Shown in pieces: positions 63,126 to 64,000 of a stretch of DNA of 64,000 nucleotides. The number at the start of each line of letters is the position of its first letter. The first letter of the stretch is position 1. This DNA comes from Neocallimastix lanati (nom. inval.) (Eukaryota; Neocallimastigomycota; Neocallimastigomycetes; Neocallimastigales; Neocallimastigaceae): the NCBI GenBank assembly GCA_016946835.1, contig JACVTC010000129.1:241001-305000 (forward strand), read 5' to 3'. Both the position numbers and the translations under genes were made by a program. The notes beneath the pieces are model-generated. The model ran no database searches. It was not told the origin of the DNA and was given only the letters and a program-made list of their open reading frames with translations.

Positions 63126-64000
<875 letters not shown>

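Overview
The window is nuclear DNA of a eukaryote with extreme A+T content: long A/T homopolymers, TAA/AAT and TTTA microsatellites, kilobase spacers that are almost pure A+T, and short introns with GTAAGT/GTATGT donors. Three CotH-type secreted proteins sit among fungal-type housekeeping genes. Together this fits an anaerobic gut fungus (Neocallimastigomycota); that assignment is inference from composition and gene content, not from a marker gene.

Layout. 1-2.5 kb: A+T spacer. 2.5-12.4 kb: two decayed non-LTR (LINE) retrotransposons lying head-to-tail on the minus strand, each with recognisable endonuclease, reverse transcriptase and C-terminal Cys/His knuckle pieces, broken by frameshifts and stops. 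13.7-35.1 kb: three tandem minus-strand paralogues of a CotH-domain surface protein, each with a 200-nt first exon, one intron at the same codon and phase, a signal peptide and a hydrophobic GPI-like tail; 7-8 kb of A+T DNA separates them. That DNA contains minisatellites, a pair of adjacent hairpins sharing one loop, and a MITE-like element. 40.5-41.1 kb: ribosomal stalk protein P1 (three exons, the last only 14 nt). 42.2-45.2 kb: Cid1-like nucleotidyltransferase (uncut 995-codon frame). 45.7-48.2 kb: a LINE 3'-end fragment and a decayed protein-coding relic.

49-64 kb is a housekeeping block: nucleoporin Nup160/Nup120 (11 exons, 1628 codons), coatomer zeta (5 exons, minus strand), a TMEM33/Pom33-family ER and nuclear-pore membrane protein (4 exons), and the start of a DCN1-like neddylation factor that runs off the right edge. 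The spliced gene models were built by hand by joining exons on GT/AG borders with continuous phase and matching to family sequence; each complete model sums to a multiple of three.

Two of the genes (Nup160 and the TMEM33/Pom33 protein) belong to nuclear pore biology and one (zeta-COP) to the evolutionarily related coat machinery. Nothing indicates they form a functional cluster beyond proximity. The least explained items are the twin hairpins at 26.8 kb, the MITE-like element at 32.1-32.5 kb with a related end at 19.5 kb, the decayed ORF at 46.8-47.6 kb whose in-frame stops are all TAA/TAG, and a possible small spliced gene near 20.6-21.0 kb.
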